From Neoarius graeffei (taxonomy: Eukaryota; Chordata; Actinopteri; Siluriformes; Ariidae): a stretch of 64,000 nucleotides of DNA. The notes under the pieces were generated by a model. The model was not told the origin of the DNA and ran no database searches. It saw nothing but the letters and a program-made list of their open reading frames with translations. Positions 43,477 through 55,150 of the stretch are shown one piece after another (within the stretch, counting starts at the first letter, position 1; each line of letters starts with the position of its first letter). A program made the position numbers and the translations under genes. The stretch is from contig NC_083570.1 of assembly GCF_027579695.1 (NCBI RefSeq), positions 8,170,793-8,234,792 of the forward strand, read 5' to 3'.

Positions 43477-43990
43477 TATATGAAGCAAACCTGGTGGCCA
43501 TGTTTGTTTACAAACTGTCACAGTCACTCGCTAGCATGGAAGTTTTACATCTCCGACGTGTCTCTTTTCCAGCTTTTCAATGTCCATTGGTGTGTTTTTC
43601 TCTTGTAAATATGCATGAAGAAATATCTAATAAAGTTTTGGGTGCCTTTTGAGTGTTCGGCGCGACTTTAGTTTCAGTTTTCAGTTTATTTATTTAGGGA
43701 TAATCCTAGCAGTAGCGCTGGATTAGCCTTGTCTTCGCTCTTTCCCGGCAGACAAAGAAATAATTCAGCGGAAAAGTTTTGTCATTGAATAGTCACATGA
43801 GCCCTGACACGTGATGTCATTTTGTCTCGACAATGTGCAATATTATCACGATACTGCACACTCATTCTCCATTGGGGAAAGTGGCGTAATACACAGAGGA
43901 TAAGCGATATGATAATATTGCATGCGATCAATAAACCCGCTAGAGGGGAATAGAACACATTGTTATTTCATGGAAAAAGTGTCCTGTATG
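43477..43990 (-). repeat. Dispersed repeat copy 2, right portion
   Basis: Reverse match of 31930-32225: GAAGCAAACCTGG, TTTACAAACTGTCACAGTC, GGAAGTTTTACATCTCCGAC and CATTCTCCATTGGGGAAAG. About 230 bp around 43570-43790 has no counterpart in copy 1. Confidence 0.6.
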
Positions 43991-45067
43991 TATAATAATT
44001 AATTAATAATTAACGTATTAATTGTTTATACTACATACAGTGATGTCAAATTCTGGACTCTGATTTGCTGATTCTTGTTGATTTCCTGTAAAATTAGTGC
44101 AGCTGCGAAGTGCAAGTTTATATTAATACGTTATCGTTTCTATAGTAATGGCTGGCTCACAGGGACTTGTACAGCAGACGCTCCACTGATAATCAGCCGA
44201 TTGAACGTAGTAATGTTTAAAAATGTGATGATTTGTATTGTATTGTTATGTTCTGTTCTGCTTTACCTCTGTCGTGAGTTTAAGGACCCCCGATGCGCTC
44301 CTAAGGGACAAATTATGAGGGTGGCTGTTTTCAACGATACTGTCCTGGGAACAGGTTACATCTCCAGATTACTGACCAGAAGCTTATGAGTTAAAATCCC
44401 AGCCCTGGCATGTGACCTCTGTTGGGTTCTCTGCACAGCATTCAGCGTATCCCAAGGTATAGAGAGAGAGCTAGGCAACAGTCTTAGTAATAACAGGTCT
44501 TAAGATTACTTTTGTAACCGAGCAGAGAGGACAGTTCTTGGGCACGAGTGTATGTTTGGACTGGACCCGACGTCCACCATGTTCCTGGAGCAGATGTTAT
44601 CAGGATTGCACTTTGGTAAACTGCTGTAAAAGCTTGTTTCAGGTTTAAAAGTGATTGATCACTTTTAGGACATGTCGCGCTCATCAGAAGAAGCTGCTGG
44701 GTGTCAGAACAGGATTGATTCCCACCAGCAGTCGAGCTAAAAATATCTGCGAGAGAGTCGCAGTTGAAGAGAAATTTCATAAACAACATGATGTAAGATT
44801 TGATCTGTTTGGTGAACTTTAAAAGTGAGACACTATGGTGGATATTTATTATGGAAAAAAATCACAATGTTCAATTCGATTTCTCACATTCAGACAAATT
44901 TTTTTGTATTGGAGCTTTTTTAAAAAAAAAAAGACTTGTACTATGCAAATGATTCCTTGTCTGAATAAATTTGCTTAAATGCGTCATAAAACGACCAAAA
45001 AAAAAATCAAAATTTTAATAACAAAATGACTTACACAAATAGTTGTTGGAAAATCATTATTCAAATA
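43991..45067. other. Intergenic, nothing recognised
   Basis: AT-rich sequence with homopolymers and no domain-bearing ORF. Confidence 0.5.
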
Positions 45068-46671
45068 CAGTGGGGCAAAAAAGTATTTAGTCAGTCATCA
45101 ATTGTGCAAGTTCTCCCACTTAAAAAGATGAGAGAGGCCTGTAATTTTCATCATAGGTACACTTCAACTATGAGAGACAGAATGAGAAAAAAAATCCAGA
45201 AAATCACATTGTCTGATTTTTAAAGAATTTATTTGCAAATTATGGTGGAAAATAAGTATTTGGTCAATAACAAAAGTTCATCTCAATACTTTGTTATATA
45301 CCCTTTGTTGGCAATGACAGAGGTCAAACGTTTTCTGTAAGTCTTCACAAGGTTTTCACACACTGTTGCTGGTATTTTGGCCCATTCCTCCATGCAGATC
45401 TCCTCTAGAGCAGTGATGTTTTGGGGCTGTCGCTGGGCAACACGGACTTTCAACTCCCTCCAAAGATTTTCTATGGGGTTGAGATCTGGAGACTGGCTAG
45501 GCCACTCCAGGACCTTGAAATGCTTCTTACGAAGCCACTCCTTCATTGCCCGGGCGGTGTGTTTGGGATCATTGTCATGCTGAAAGACCCAGCCACGTTT
45601 CGTCTTCAATGCCCTTGCTGATGGAAGGAGGTTTTCACTCAAAATCTCACGATATATGGCCCCATTCATTCTTTCCTTTACACGGATCAGTCGTCCTGGT
45701 CCCTTTGCAGAAAAACAGCCCCAAAGCATGATGTTTCCACCCCCATGCTTCACAGTAGGTATGGTGTTCTTTGGATGCAACTCAGCATTCTTTCTCCTCC
45801 AAACACAACAAGTTGAGTTTTTACCAAAAAGTTCTATTTTGGTTTCATCTGACCATATGACATTCTCCCAATCCTCTTCTGGATCATCCAAATGCTCTCT
45901 AGCAAACTTCAGACGGGCCTGGACATGTACTGGCTTAAGCAGGGGGACACGTCTGGCACTGCAGGATTTGAGTCCCTGGCGGCGTAGTGTGTTACTGATG
46001 GTAGCCTTTGTTACTTTGGTCCCAGCTCTCTGCAGGTCATTCACTAGGTCCCCCCGTGTGGTTCTGGGATTTTTGCTCACCGTTCTTGTGATCATTTTGA
46101 CCCCACGGGGTGAGATCTTGCGTGGAGCCCCAGATCGAGGGAGATTATCAGTGGTCTTGTATGTCTTCCATTTTCTAATAATTGCTCCCACAGTTGATTT
46201 CTTCACACCAAGCTGCTTACCTATTGCAGATTCAGTCTTCCCAGCCTGGTGCAGATCTGCAATTTTGTTTCTGGTGTCCTTTGACAGCTCTTTGGTCTTG
46301 GCCATAGTGGAGTTTGGAGTGTGACTGTTTGAGGTTGTGGACAGGTGTCTTTTATACTGATAACGAGTTCAAACAGGTGCCATTAATACAGGTAACGAGT
46401 GGAGGACAGAGGAGCCTCTTAAAGAAGAAGTTACAGGTCTGTGAGAGCCAGAAATCTTGCTTGTTTGTAGGTGACCAAATACTTATTTTACCGAGGAATT
46501 TACCAATTAATTCATTAAAAATCCTACAATGTGATTTCCTGGATTCTTTCCCCCCATTCTGTCTCTCATAGTTGAAGTGTACCTATGATAAAAATTACAG
46601 GCCTCTCTCATCTTTTTAAGTGGGAGAACTTGCACAATTGGTGGCTGACTAAATACTTTTTTGCCCCACTG
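45068..46671 (-). mobile_element. Tc1/mariner element, copy C (1604 bp, intact coding)
   Basis: Starts CAGTGGGGCAAAAAAGTATT and ends AATACTTTTTTGCCCCACTG, perfect inverses, with TA at 45066-45067 and 46672-46673. The terminal repeats run about 200 bp and carry matching inner motifs (GTGCAAGTTCTCCCACTTAA at both ends). Termini of this type are known from fish Tc1 elements such as Passport (family knowledge, not verified here). It differs from copies A and B in both termini and protein. Confidence 0.97.
45283..46305 (-). CDS. Tc1-type transposase, full-length 340 aa
   Basis: Cut-and-paste DNA transposase that binds the element's inverted repeats and inserts at TA. It reads from ATG 46305 ([20 protein letters not shown]) to TAT-stop at 45283 with no stop or frameshift. 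Two helix-turn-helix motifs (about residues 5-50 and 65-115) are separated by a basic [10 protein letters not shown]-type linker. The catalytic DD34E residues are Asp153 ([10 protein letters not shown]), Asp244 ([10 protein letters not shown]) and Glu279 ([11 protein letters not shown]), with exactly 34 residues between the last two. A Gly-rich box ([13 protein letters not shown]) is at 187-198. The length equals that of well-known active fish-type Tc1 transposases. Its ATG lies inside the right inverted-repeat side of the element. Activity cannot be judged from sequence, and single substitutions may still inactivate it. Confidence 0.95.
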   Translation of the reverse strand: MAKTKELSKDTRNKIADLHQAGKTESAIGKQLGVKKSTVGAIIRKWKTYKTTDNLPRSGAPRKISPRGVKMITRTVSKNPRTTRGDLVNDLQRAGTKVTKATISNTLRRQGLKSCSARRVPLLKPVHVQARLKFAREHLDDPEEDWENVIWSDETKIELFGKNSTCCVWRRKNAELHPKNTIPTVKHGGGNIMLWGCFSAKGPGRLIRVKERMNGAIYREILSENLLPSARALKTKRGWVFQHDNDPKHTARAMKEWLRKKHFKVLEWPSQSPDLNPIENLWRELKVRVAQRQPQNITALEEICMEEWAKIPATVCENLVKTYRKRLTSVIANKGYITKY

Positions 46672-46673
46672 TA

Positions 46674-47570
46674 TATAATTATGCAATTTTTCCAAATAAA
46701 ATCAAATGAAAGTCCAACAATAATCAAAATATGCTTGTAATTACGTTGAATTTTATACTGGAAATGGCATCTTTTTTTTTTCCACCACAATGAATGAAAA
46801 AGTTTTTTTTAAACTAAATACCAGAAATGATCATTTCTATTTCAATTTCATTTCCGATTATCTACAAACCTTTTTAAAGATTTTTGGTTCTGTAGATATA
46901 AGAAATGAGTTTGAAGAGATAAATGGACATAGACATATACAGTATATCAGAAACCAAACTTTTCAGGGATTTATGTACGATACAATATGATACAAAGTGG
47001 GCAGGGCTTAAAGGTGCCTTCGGAGTTGGTATGTTTCAAATAATGTGGTGTCACGAGTTTTGATATTTTTCTTGCAATACTTTTAAGACAAGACCTGCTC
47101 TAGATGGAATTTTCCAAAAATCCAAAAACGTGACCAAAGTGATTTGGTACTTCTCTCATTTATCATCCGTTCAGGTGAGCGATGGGTAGAAACAAAGTAT
47201 AAACAATGAATATAATGGGACTGGACCAAAAACAGGACTAAAACATTCGCAGGTTTGTTTAAGTGTTAGGCCAAAAAACAGAGTGTGAGAGCTGCTCAAG
47301 CAGCCTCTCGCTCTTAAAGTGGTCTGGAGCAAAGCTGCCAGACACAAAGCCTCCTGGGAAATTACTGCTGTTTGGACGAGAGGTTTAATAGGAATTCTTC
47401 AAAACATTCAGCTTGCTCTCAGTTAGCATCGATTTAACATGACTGTGCAACAAACTCTCATTAAATCTGATTCGAGATGTGTCTGAGTATGAGCTTATCA
47501 TTTTGATGGAACAGATTCGGGCTAATTTGATAGAAACATGGATAAAGTCTGTTTTTGCTCCATATAAACA
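46674..47570. other. Intergenic, nothing recognised
   Basis: AT-rich, with no domain-bearing ORF and no clear repeat termini. Confidence 0.5.
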
Positions 47571-47677
47571 TACAGTTGATATAAAAAGTTTACACACCCC
47601 ATTAAAATGATAGGTTTTTCTGATGTTAAAAAAAATGAAACCACGATAAATAATTTCAAAAATTTTCCTGCCCTTAA

Positions 47678-48359
47678 AGTGCATATCCTGGACCAAGAAC
47701 AGGATAAAGCGGCTACAGATAATGAGATGAGTACCGTATGTCCCTTTACACACTCATCCAGAAGGGTAATTTTGCACAAGGCCATCTGTCTACAGCAGAA
47801 AAAAATAAAATAACAAAACGCGTCTGGAAAAATCCCAAGGGAGTCTGGAGCCAGATTCGTGACGTCACCTGCGGAGGCGCCAGCAGGCTGCGCGAGCTTT
47901 GCACGGTTTCAGTGCACAGCCTGTGTAGACCAAGCGCTCCCATTTCTCTCTCATTGTCCGGTCTTTTGGGAAACGCTGAGTACTAATCCCATCAAGATTG
48001 GTGTTGCTACACCCTCCTACGATACATCTGTTAACCATTTTAATAATTACGCGATAACGTTGAAGAAATTTGCAGAAAACCACCAGGTCGTTTTCGCATA
48101 AACGAACCAGTGCTGACGTAGGATTTAGAGGGAGGCGTCCTGCAAATCAATGTTTGCCGGGAAATTCAAACGCCAAGTTTTTTCAGACGCGGACCAATTC
48201 GCCTCAAATGGCTTGATTTCAACTGAATTTTTCTGATATTACGCAAGGTATAAAAAAAATTGCAGAGAATGCAGAATGTGACAGATATTTGACCAAAGTT
48301 TAATATAAAATAGGAGAATTACATTGATCTTGCTCCTGAATTTACCCGTGATATGCACT
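47678..48359 (-). mobile_element. Kolobok-like element (TTAA duplication, THAP exon)
   Basis: Ends AGTGCATATC and GATATGCACT are perfect inverses, with TTAA at 47674-47677 and 48360-48363. The host's opposite repeat at about 50075-50095 reads CACATTAAAGGTGGG, giving the empty site with a single TTAA. A THAP-type exon on the minus strand (47865-48038) and the TTAA target together fit Kolobok. A 34-bp SINE tail fragment lies at 47698-47731. Confidence 0.75.
47865..48038 (-). pseudogene. THAP-domain exon fragment
   Basis: 57 codons starting MVNRCIVGGCSNTNLDGIST, then RFPKDRTMREKWERLV. The two N-terminal zinc-binding cysteines (residues 5 and 10), the RFPKD box and the invariant-type Trp are those of a THAP (C2CH) DNA-binding domain. 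The distal C-x2-H pair is not found in this frame. A donor-like CAG|GTGACG lies near its end, so it is an exon or a truncated domain. Confidence 0.6.
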
Positions 48360-48511
48360 TTAATGTGACCTATAACCTGTACAACTCAATTGAAAAACAA
48401 ACAAATCTGTTAGGGGGGAAAACATAAAAAATAAAAAACATACAATAAGCTGGTTGCATAAGTGTGCACACCCTTAAACTAATATTTTTGCTGAAGCACC
48501 TTTTGATTTAA

Positions 48512-49430
48512 TTACAACATTTTTGGGTCGGAGTCTATCAGCTTGCCACATCTAGACTTGGCAATATTTGCCCACTCTTCCTTGCAAAAGCGCTCCAAAT
48601 CTGTCAGATTGCGAGGGCGTGTCTTGTGCACAGCCCTCTTCAGGTCACCCCACAGATTTTCAATTGGATTTAGGTCTGGGCTCTGGCTGGGCCGTTCCAA
48701 AACTTTTTTGGGGTCATTGTCATGCTGAAAGATGAAATTGCTCTTCATCTTCCTCTTTCTAGCAGACACCTGAAGGTTTGGGGCCAAAATTGACTGGTAT
48801 TTAGAACTGTTCATAATTCCCTCCACCTTGACTAAAGCCCCTGTTCCAGCTGAAGGAAAACAACTCCAAAACATGATGCTGCCACCACCATGCTTCACCG
48901 TGGGTATGGGGTTATTTTGGTGAAGCGCAGTGTTTTTGCGCTAAACATACCTTTTGGAATTGTGGCCAAAAAGTTCAACCTTGGTTTCATCAAACCATAA
49001 CGCATTTTCCCACATGCTTTTGGGAGAGTTTTTTTTTTTTGCAAAATTTAGCCGGGCCTGGATGTTTTTCTTTGACCCTACCTCATAGTCCAGACATATG
49101 GAGAATACGGGAGATTGTTGTCACATGTAGTACACAACCAGTACTTGCCAGAAGTTCCTGCAGCTCCTTCAGTGTTGCTGTAGGCCTCTCGGCAGCCTCC
49201 CTGACCAGTTTTCATCTCGTCTTTTCATCAATTTTGGAGGGACGTCCAGTTCTCGGTAATGTCTCTGTTGTCCCATATTTTCTCCACTTCTTGATGACTG
49301 TCTTCACTGTGCTCCATGGTATATCTAATGCCGTGGAAATGTTTTTGTCCCCTTCTCCTGACTGATACCTTTCAACAATGAGATCCCTTTGATGCTTTGT
49401 AAGCTCTCTGTGAACCCTGGCTTTTGCTAG
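48512..49430 (-). pseudogene. Tc1 transposase pseudogene (copy D)
   Basis: Reads leftward. The clearest frame (48898-48512) contains [22 protein letters not shown], then [14 protein letters not shown] and GDLKRAVHKTRPRN. Between the second Asp block and the Glu block about 15 residues are missing in frame, so only 19 residues separate Asp and Glu instead of 34. Upstream parts (49430-48900) are broken by stops, including a T-run at 49029-49039. Confidence 0.85.
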
Positions 49431-49514
49431 AGAATGCAGCTGAGTAAATGTTTGAACTTTATTTGGGGTTAATCAGTCATTTTAATTGATGGCAGGTGTG
49501 AATCCAAAAAGACT

Positions 49515-49895
49515 CATCTCATCTCATCTTATTATCTCTAGCCGCTTTATCCTGTTCTACAGGGTCGCAGGCAAGCTGGAGCCTATCCCAGCTGACTACG
49601 GGCGAAAGGCAGGGTACACCCTGGACAAGTCGCCAGGTCATCACAGGGCTGACACATAGACACAGACAACCATTCACACTCACATTCACACCTACGCTCA
49701 ATTTAGAGTCACCAGTTAACCTAACCTGCATGTCTTTGGACTGTGAGAGAAACTGGAGCACCCGGAGGAAACCCACGCGGACACGGGGAGAACATGCAAA
49801 CTCCACACAGAAAGGCCCTCGCCGGCCACGGGGCTCAAACCCGAACCTTCTTGCTGTGAGGCGACAGCGCTAACCACTACACCACCGTGCCGCCC
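49515..49895 (-). mobile_element. V-SINE-like element, full length, minus strand
   Basis: Reads on the minus strand from GGGCGGCACGGTGGTGTAGT to the ATGAG tail. ATCCAAAAAGACT is duplicated at 49502-49514 and 49898-49910. It is inserted in the right inverted repeat of Tc1 copy D. Confidence 0.95.
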
Positions 49896-50358
49896 ACATC
49901 CAAAAAGACTGAATGCTGTAATTAAATCAAAAGGTGCTTCAACAAAGTATTAGTTTAAGGGTGTGCACACTTATGCAACCAGCTTATTGTATGTTTTTTT
50001 TAAAAAAACGTTTGGGGGGAAAAGTTTTTCCCCCAAACAAATGTTTGTTTTTCAATTGAATTGTACAGGTTATAGGTCACATTAAAGGTGGGAAAAGTTT
50101 TGAAATTATTTATCATGGTCTCATTTTTTTTTTTAACATCAGAAAAACCGATCATTTTAACGGGGTGTGTAAACTTTTTTTTATCCACTATATATGGTTT
50201 ATAGAGCAACAAAGTGCTGCTGTTGTTGTTTTTCCATTCCTTTAAAGGTCATAAAATGCTTTTTTTTCGTGGAAAAAAATTGAAATATGAAAAACAAACA
50301 ATTTCAATGTGTGAAAATGTTTTGCTAAAATAAAATATTTTTGGATTGAAAATACATG
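49896..50358. other. End of Tc1 copy D and short flank
   Basis: The right inverted repeat of copy D continues to 50191, followed by AT-rich DNA with A/T homopolymers. Confidence 0.6.
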
Positions 50359-50736
50359 GGGCGGCACGGTGGTGTAGTGGTTAGCGCTGTCGCCTCACAG
50401 CAAGAAGGTCCTGGGTTCGAGCCCCGGGGCCGGCGAGGGCCTTTCTGTGCGGAGTTTGCATGTTCTCCCCGTGTCCGCGTGGGTTTCCTCCGGGTGCTCC
50501 GGTTTCCCCCACAGTCCAAAGACATGCAGGTTAGGTTAACTGGTGACTCTAAATTGACCGTAGGTGTGAATGTGAGTGTGAATGGTTGTCTGTGTCTATG
50601 TGTCAGCCCTGTGATGACCTGGCGACTTGTCCAGGGTGTACCCCGCCTTTCGCCCGTAGTCAGCTGGGATAGGCTCCAGCTTGCCTGCGACCCTGTAGAA
50701 GGATAAAGCGGCTTGAGATAATGAGATGAGATGAGA
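50359..50736 (+). mobile_element. V-SINE-like element, full length, plus strand
   Basis: A complete copy: A-box GGTGTAGTGGTTAGCG, B-box GGTTCGAGCCCC at about 50414, the central core, CAGCCCTGTGATGACCTGGC, and tail ATGAGATGAGATG. The target duplication TGAAAATACATG lies at 50347-50358 and 50737-50748. It serves as the reference for the other copies. Confidence 0.97.
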
Positions 50737-50748
50737 TGAAAATACATG

Positions 50749-51481
50749 TTTGAAGTTTTTACTTCGTGCAATAAGGTTTCCAAGACTCCTCCTTTTCGAT
50801 CTACGAATCGATCGTTATTATTCGTGAAACAGTCTGTCCACTGTGTTACAGCTGCATCATCAATTATAACTCCAGTTTCTGCTGTTTTTAGTGACGTTAT
50901 TTCAATACGTTTTAAATTTCTGGGGCAGGACACTAATCCGTGCATTTGTTTTGGAAATATTTACCAACAAATAAATTCCACTCGATGTCTGTCCATTTTA
51001 ATGAGTTATGTGACTTACGCTGACGACTCAACAGAGCTCTATCGACCAATCAGAAAGCGCAAATGTTTACACACCCGGGTGTCTACTGAACTGTCATAAA
51101 GCTGTTATGAAAAAAAAAGTCACATGACAAGCTGACAAGCATGTTTGAATTTTCTCTGTTGAAATATTATGCAAGTTTTGTAAGTTATGTGGATTCACTG
51201 AATTTTATGTCCAAGTCTCAGATGAGTGTTTACATTTTATAAAATTCAATCATAACTTTGAAATATATCTCAGAATGCTGTTGGTAAACATCTGATGCAG
51301 GACGGTGCAATGGTGACTGTGTTCTCTTCAGATCTTCAGAATTCACACGGACGCTCGCCTAAATCAGTACACGACAAAACAAGGTGTGTAACGTTAAACA
51401 TGCAATAAAGTCTGTCGATATCGATCAAATTTTGACCCCTCTATCCTCTTTATACAGCTCCAAAAGCAAATTATGAGCATA
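50749..51481. other. Intergenic, nothing recognised
   Basis: AT-rich. The 117-codon ORF beginning at 50746 has no recognisable domain. Confidence 0.5.
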
Positions 51482-52705
51482 GAGTTGAGGTCAAAAGTTT
51501 ACAGAGACTCATCATGGACATGAACGTCATGGCAATATCGAGTTTTTGGTGATTTCTTTGAGCTGATCTTCTTGTACAACATACACCTTTAATAGAAAGA
51601 AAAAAGACTTTTTGGTGCACAGGTTTGAATTTGTGTTGGGTTTTCTGAAATCAAACGGGATCAAAATTAGAAATACAGGGTCAAAAATTATATATCCACC
51701 CACAGAAATGATTGATTCAGTGATGCTGAAATTTCCAAAATGTCTTTTAACTTTCCAAGGCCTCTGAACTTCCTGTGAGTGATGATGATTGACTCCAGCT
51801 GGCAGCTTCTCTGTGTCTGTCTGACAAGTATAAATTATTGGGAGGTGTAGCCACTTTACCAAAGTCTGGAAGAAGACCCAAACTGTCCCCCTCATCTGAG
51901 AGGAAATTGGTTCAGATGGTCAGGAACAACCCAGGAACCACCAAGGCACAGACCCGCCATGAACTGGAAGCTGCCGGAACACTGAGTTTTACATCAACAT
52001 GGACCGAGAGGCTACCGTCCAAGAAAGAAGCTCCTGCTCCAAAATCCACATCTTCAAGCTTGAGTAAAGTTTGCAGCTGATCACAAGGACAAGGAAAAAG
52101 CCTTCTGGAGGAAAGTTTTATGGTCCGATGAGACAAAGATTGTGTTGTTTGGCCACAATGACCAGAGGTATGTTTAGAGGAGTAACGGTGAGGCAGTCGA
52201 CCCCAAGAACACTGTACCAACTGTTAAGGGACTCTTAAACAACATGGATGGAATAATGAAGAACGAGGACTACCTCAGAACTCTTCAGCGTAATCTCCAA
52301 CCATCAGCTAGATGGTTGAAACTTGGACACAATTGGGTGTTCCAACAGGACAGTGACCCCAAACACACATCAGAGCTGGTTGTGGAGGATAAAGCAGCCT
52401 AACATTAAGCCTATTGGCCTTCCCAAAGTCCTGACCTATTGAACATGTGTGGACGGTGGTTTCAAGTTGGGTCTGTTCCAATACATTTAACTGAACTCTC
52501 CAAATGTCCAACTAGAGTCCTGCCAGAAGCTTGTTGATGGCTACCAACTAATCTGGTGAAAGGGCATTTAATTAATTATTTGGTGTGCTGTATGTATATT
52601 TTTCTATTAAAGATGTATAATGGACAATCATTCTTCCACAGAAGAAATCACTGAACACTCCATACTGCCATGACGTTCATGTATGTGATGAGATTATGGA
52701 AACTT
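51482..52705 (+). mobile_element. Tc1-like element, copy E, decayed
   Basis: The left repeat GAGTTGAGGTCAAAAGTTTA, with CATGAACGTCATGGCAAT inside, is mirrored at the right by ACTGCCATGACGTTCATGTA and TTATGGAAACTT. The outermost right bases are lost. Another CAGTCGAGGTCAG start just beyond (52725) hints at a further relic. Confidence 0.8.
51838..52570 (+). pseudogene. Tc1 transposase pseudogene (copy E)
   Basis: Pieces include PKSGRRPKLSPSSERKLVQM (linker and second helix-turn-helix), FMVR-DKDCVVWP (first Asp block, with a stop) and GVPTGQ-PQTHIRAGCGG (shifted DND/PKHT region). Multiple stops and frameshifts. Confidence 0.8.
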
Positions 52706-53307
52706 CATATACTCATACATACAGTCGAGGTCAGATGGAGTTTTCTGTGAGGAGGCACATATTTTACGTTTATGGAAGGAATCTCCAGTGTCAGCACTTT
52801 GGTTTAACTTTGTTTCCAGGTTCTACAGAGAAGCATTCATGGTTTCCTTGGAGGCAGAACAGAACACCACCAAGAGACTCCGTGATTGTGTTAACCGACA
52901 AATCACTGGCATCTTATTTCATATTAGAGTGAAATAATGATATCCTACTGATGTGTTCTCCATTTCGTATTCATCAAGTGAAACTGAGAGAGAGAGAGAG
53001 CGAGAGAGAGAGTGAGTATCACTAAGACTTATGCTCATAATTACTGCTGTTTAGTCAACAGGAAGGATCTCATCATGCTCTGCCAGGCACAAAAAGCCCA
53101 CGTGTTTATTGAGAAGTGACAGTGAAAGCTTTCCTTGTTTCCTTATTGAGATGTGTGACTGACACACACACACACCATCAGCAAAGTAAATTAATATGTT
53201 ATGTTCATCAAGACTTGTAGAAATGGCTTCTGTGGGTGTTCATTTATAACTGGTGATTACTGAAAGACAAATACAGATGCATATAAACCTGTTCATCATC
53301 TCCTCGT
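52706..53307. other. Noncoding; GA and CA microsatellites
   Basis: GA run at 52988-53012 and CA run at 53163-53176. No gene recognised. Confidence 0.6.
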
Positions 53308-53540
53308 TCAGGATGCAGTGATTATCATTGTTGCCTCACAGAAAGAAGGTTCTGGGTTTGAACCTTTCAATTGACTGGGGTTTTTCTGTGGAGTTTGCAT
53401 GTTCTCTTTGTGCCTCTGTGGGTTTCTTCCAGGTGCTCCAGTTTCCTCCAACAATCCAAAGGCATGTGGATTCAACTGGTAACTGGCTACTCTGTATCCC
53501 CCAGAGGTGTGAACACGAGTGTGATGGTCGTTCATTAGTC
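53308..53540 (+). mobile_element. Old V-SINE-like copy
   Basis: Recognisable but diverged head (GTTGCCTCACAGAAAGAAGG), B-box GGGTTTGAACC, core (GTTTGCATGTTCTC and AATCCAAAGGCATGTGGATT) and GGTGTGAACACGAGTGTGATGG. Confidence 0.75.
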
Positions 53541-55017
53541 CTGGGTATGACTTTAAACTGCAACCGGTGGTGAGTCTCAGGTCCAGGAGGACTTGAGTAT
53601 TGGGGAAAGTGGAGATACCTCTTAATCACCATTGCTCCCAGGTCCACTCTGACCCGGGAGTGGTAGCACCTGCCCGGGTTCTAGCTGTGGGTTAAATAGT
53701 ACGTCACTGATGAGGCGCTGGCAGCAGGGTGCTTTTCGGTGCAATATGGCAATGGCACACCACCAGATGGCATGCAGAAGAGCCACTCAAATGGCCAATG
53801 GATGGTATCACTTGGCAAGTCAGTTGTCACTGCAGGGCAGCTTCTATTCCTGTCAGGTCTGTGGCACTTTTGTGCACCACTTGGCATCAGGTCTGGAGTT
53901 CCAGAGAGACAGCATGACATCATTTGTCTTACCTTACTGTGCAAGGCGCTTTGTTAGGAGAGGAGAATAGTGTGCGAGAGCTCATGAGGCCAGACATTCC
54001 GGACTCTGTCGCTCTGGTGTGGGCCTTGCAGCCCATCTGCGTTTCTGCATGTCCTGATGAAGCGGTCGTCATCATTAGCGATGGACATCCGACAACAATG
54101 ATGGCTGTTCGCCTCCATGTAGCCCTGTGATAGATTGGCAATCTGCCCAGGGTGAACCCTGCCCCTCACCTGAAGTCAGCTGGGATCAACTCCAGCTTCC
54201 TCCACAACCCTGAAGATAATGGATGGACAGATGGGTTCAAAGTCATGACATTAACCTAAATATGCAGTAGCAAGGTCATTTAAAAATAAAACACCAAAGC
54301 GTACACCTTAATCTGGGTTTACTCTGCGTGATACAGGATCTCAATAAACCTTTGTCCAGACTGTGTGACAGAGTGTGTTCTACATGACCGGCTATATGAT
54401 GAAGATCCTCTTATGATAGACCTGTGATTTAACGGAAAGCTGCTTCGGCATGATCCAGAAGCCAACTTGCAGAGGAACGTTCTTCAAAGTGAGCTTCAGG
54501 TAAATGTTAAAAGAAACATGCTCATGGACAATTTTTTTTCCATCACTGACGCCATTAATGTGTTTGTAGCTGTTCTGTGAGTCTGCCTTCCCCCTCCATC
54601 CATCATCCATTGGCAATCTGCCCAGGGTGAACCCCGCCCCTCACCTGAAGTCAGCTGGGATTGGCTCCAGCTTCCCCCACAACCCTGAAGATAATAGATG
54701 GATGGGTTCAAAGTCGTGACGTTAACCTAAATATACAGTAGCAAGGCCATTAAAAATAAAACACCAAAGCCTACGCCTTAATCTGGTTTTACTCTGCATG
54801 ATACGGGAGGTATGGAGGAAACTGGAGCCAATCCCAGCTGACTTCAGGTGAGGGACGGGGTTCACCCTGGGCGGATTTGTAGATATGCGTCGTGGCAATG
54901 TGCGATTTGTTTTCAGGCTGAAAATTGGACAGCGTAAAGTAAAGCTGGCTTCAGGTAAAGGCTCCAAGCCACAATCTGTATTCTAATATGAAAAATATAA
55001 CTATTTCATTTAGAAGT
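53541..55017. repeat. Mosaic of SINE-tail-like and other dispersed repeats
   Basis: The opening phrase matches 4699-4747. A SINE-tail variant (CTGCCCAGGGTGAACC then TGAAGTCAGCTGGGAT) occurs forward at about 54130-54230 and 54610-54705, and inverted at about 54813-54870. The ORF at 53710-53970 has two Cys pairs (CQVCG and PYCARRF) but no family I know. No gene is supported. Confidence 0.5.
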
Positions 55018-55150
55018 TCAGCCCTGTGATGATCTGGCGACTTGTCCAGGGTGTACCCCACCTCTCGCCCATAGTCAGCAGGGATAGGTTCCAGTTTGCC
55101 CGTGACCCTGCACAGGATAAGTGGTTATGGATAATGGATGGATGGATTTA
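55018..55150 (+). mobile_element. V-SINE-like tail fragment
   Basis: Begins CAGCCCTGTGATGATCTGGC and ends GGATAATGGATGGATGGA, with the head missing. Confidence 0.75.

Larger units (their letters stand above)
47573..50191 (-). mobile_element. Tc1-like element, copy D, carrying two nested insertions
   Basis: Left end CAGTTGATATAAAAAGTTTA and right end TAAACTTTTTTTTATCCACT are diverged inverses, with TA outside. The inner repeats match well: ACAATAAGCTGGTTGCATAA (48443) against TTATGCAACCAGCTTATTGT (49973). It holds a broken transposase and two nested elements, at 47678-48359 in the left repeat and 49515-49895 in the right. Without them it is about 1.5 kb. Confidence 0.88.

Noticed and set aside
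45656-46324. 222-codon plus-strand ORF, also 39217-39672
   Set aside because: Antisense shadows of Tc1 transposase genes.
50325-50945. 206-codon minus-strand ORF (and the similar 209-codon ORF at 59792-60421)
   Set aside because: Antisense translation of V-SINE-like elements. The shared peptide simply reflects the shared SINE.
53710-53970. 86-codon ORF with two Cys pairs, as a possible zinc-finger exon
   Set aside because: Spacing matches no zinc-finger class I know, three overlapping frames are also open, and the region is a repeat mosaic.
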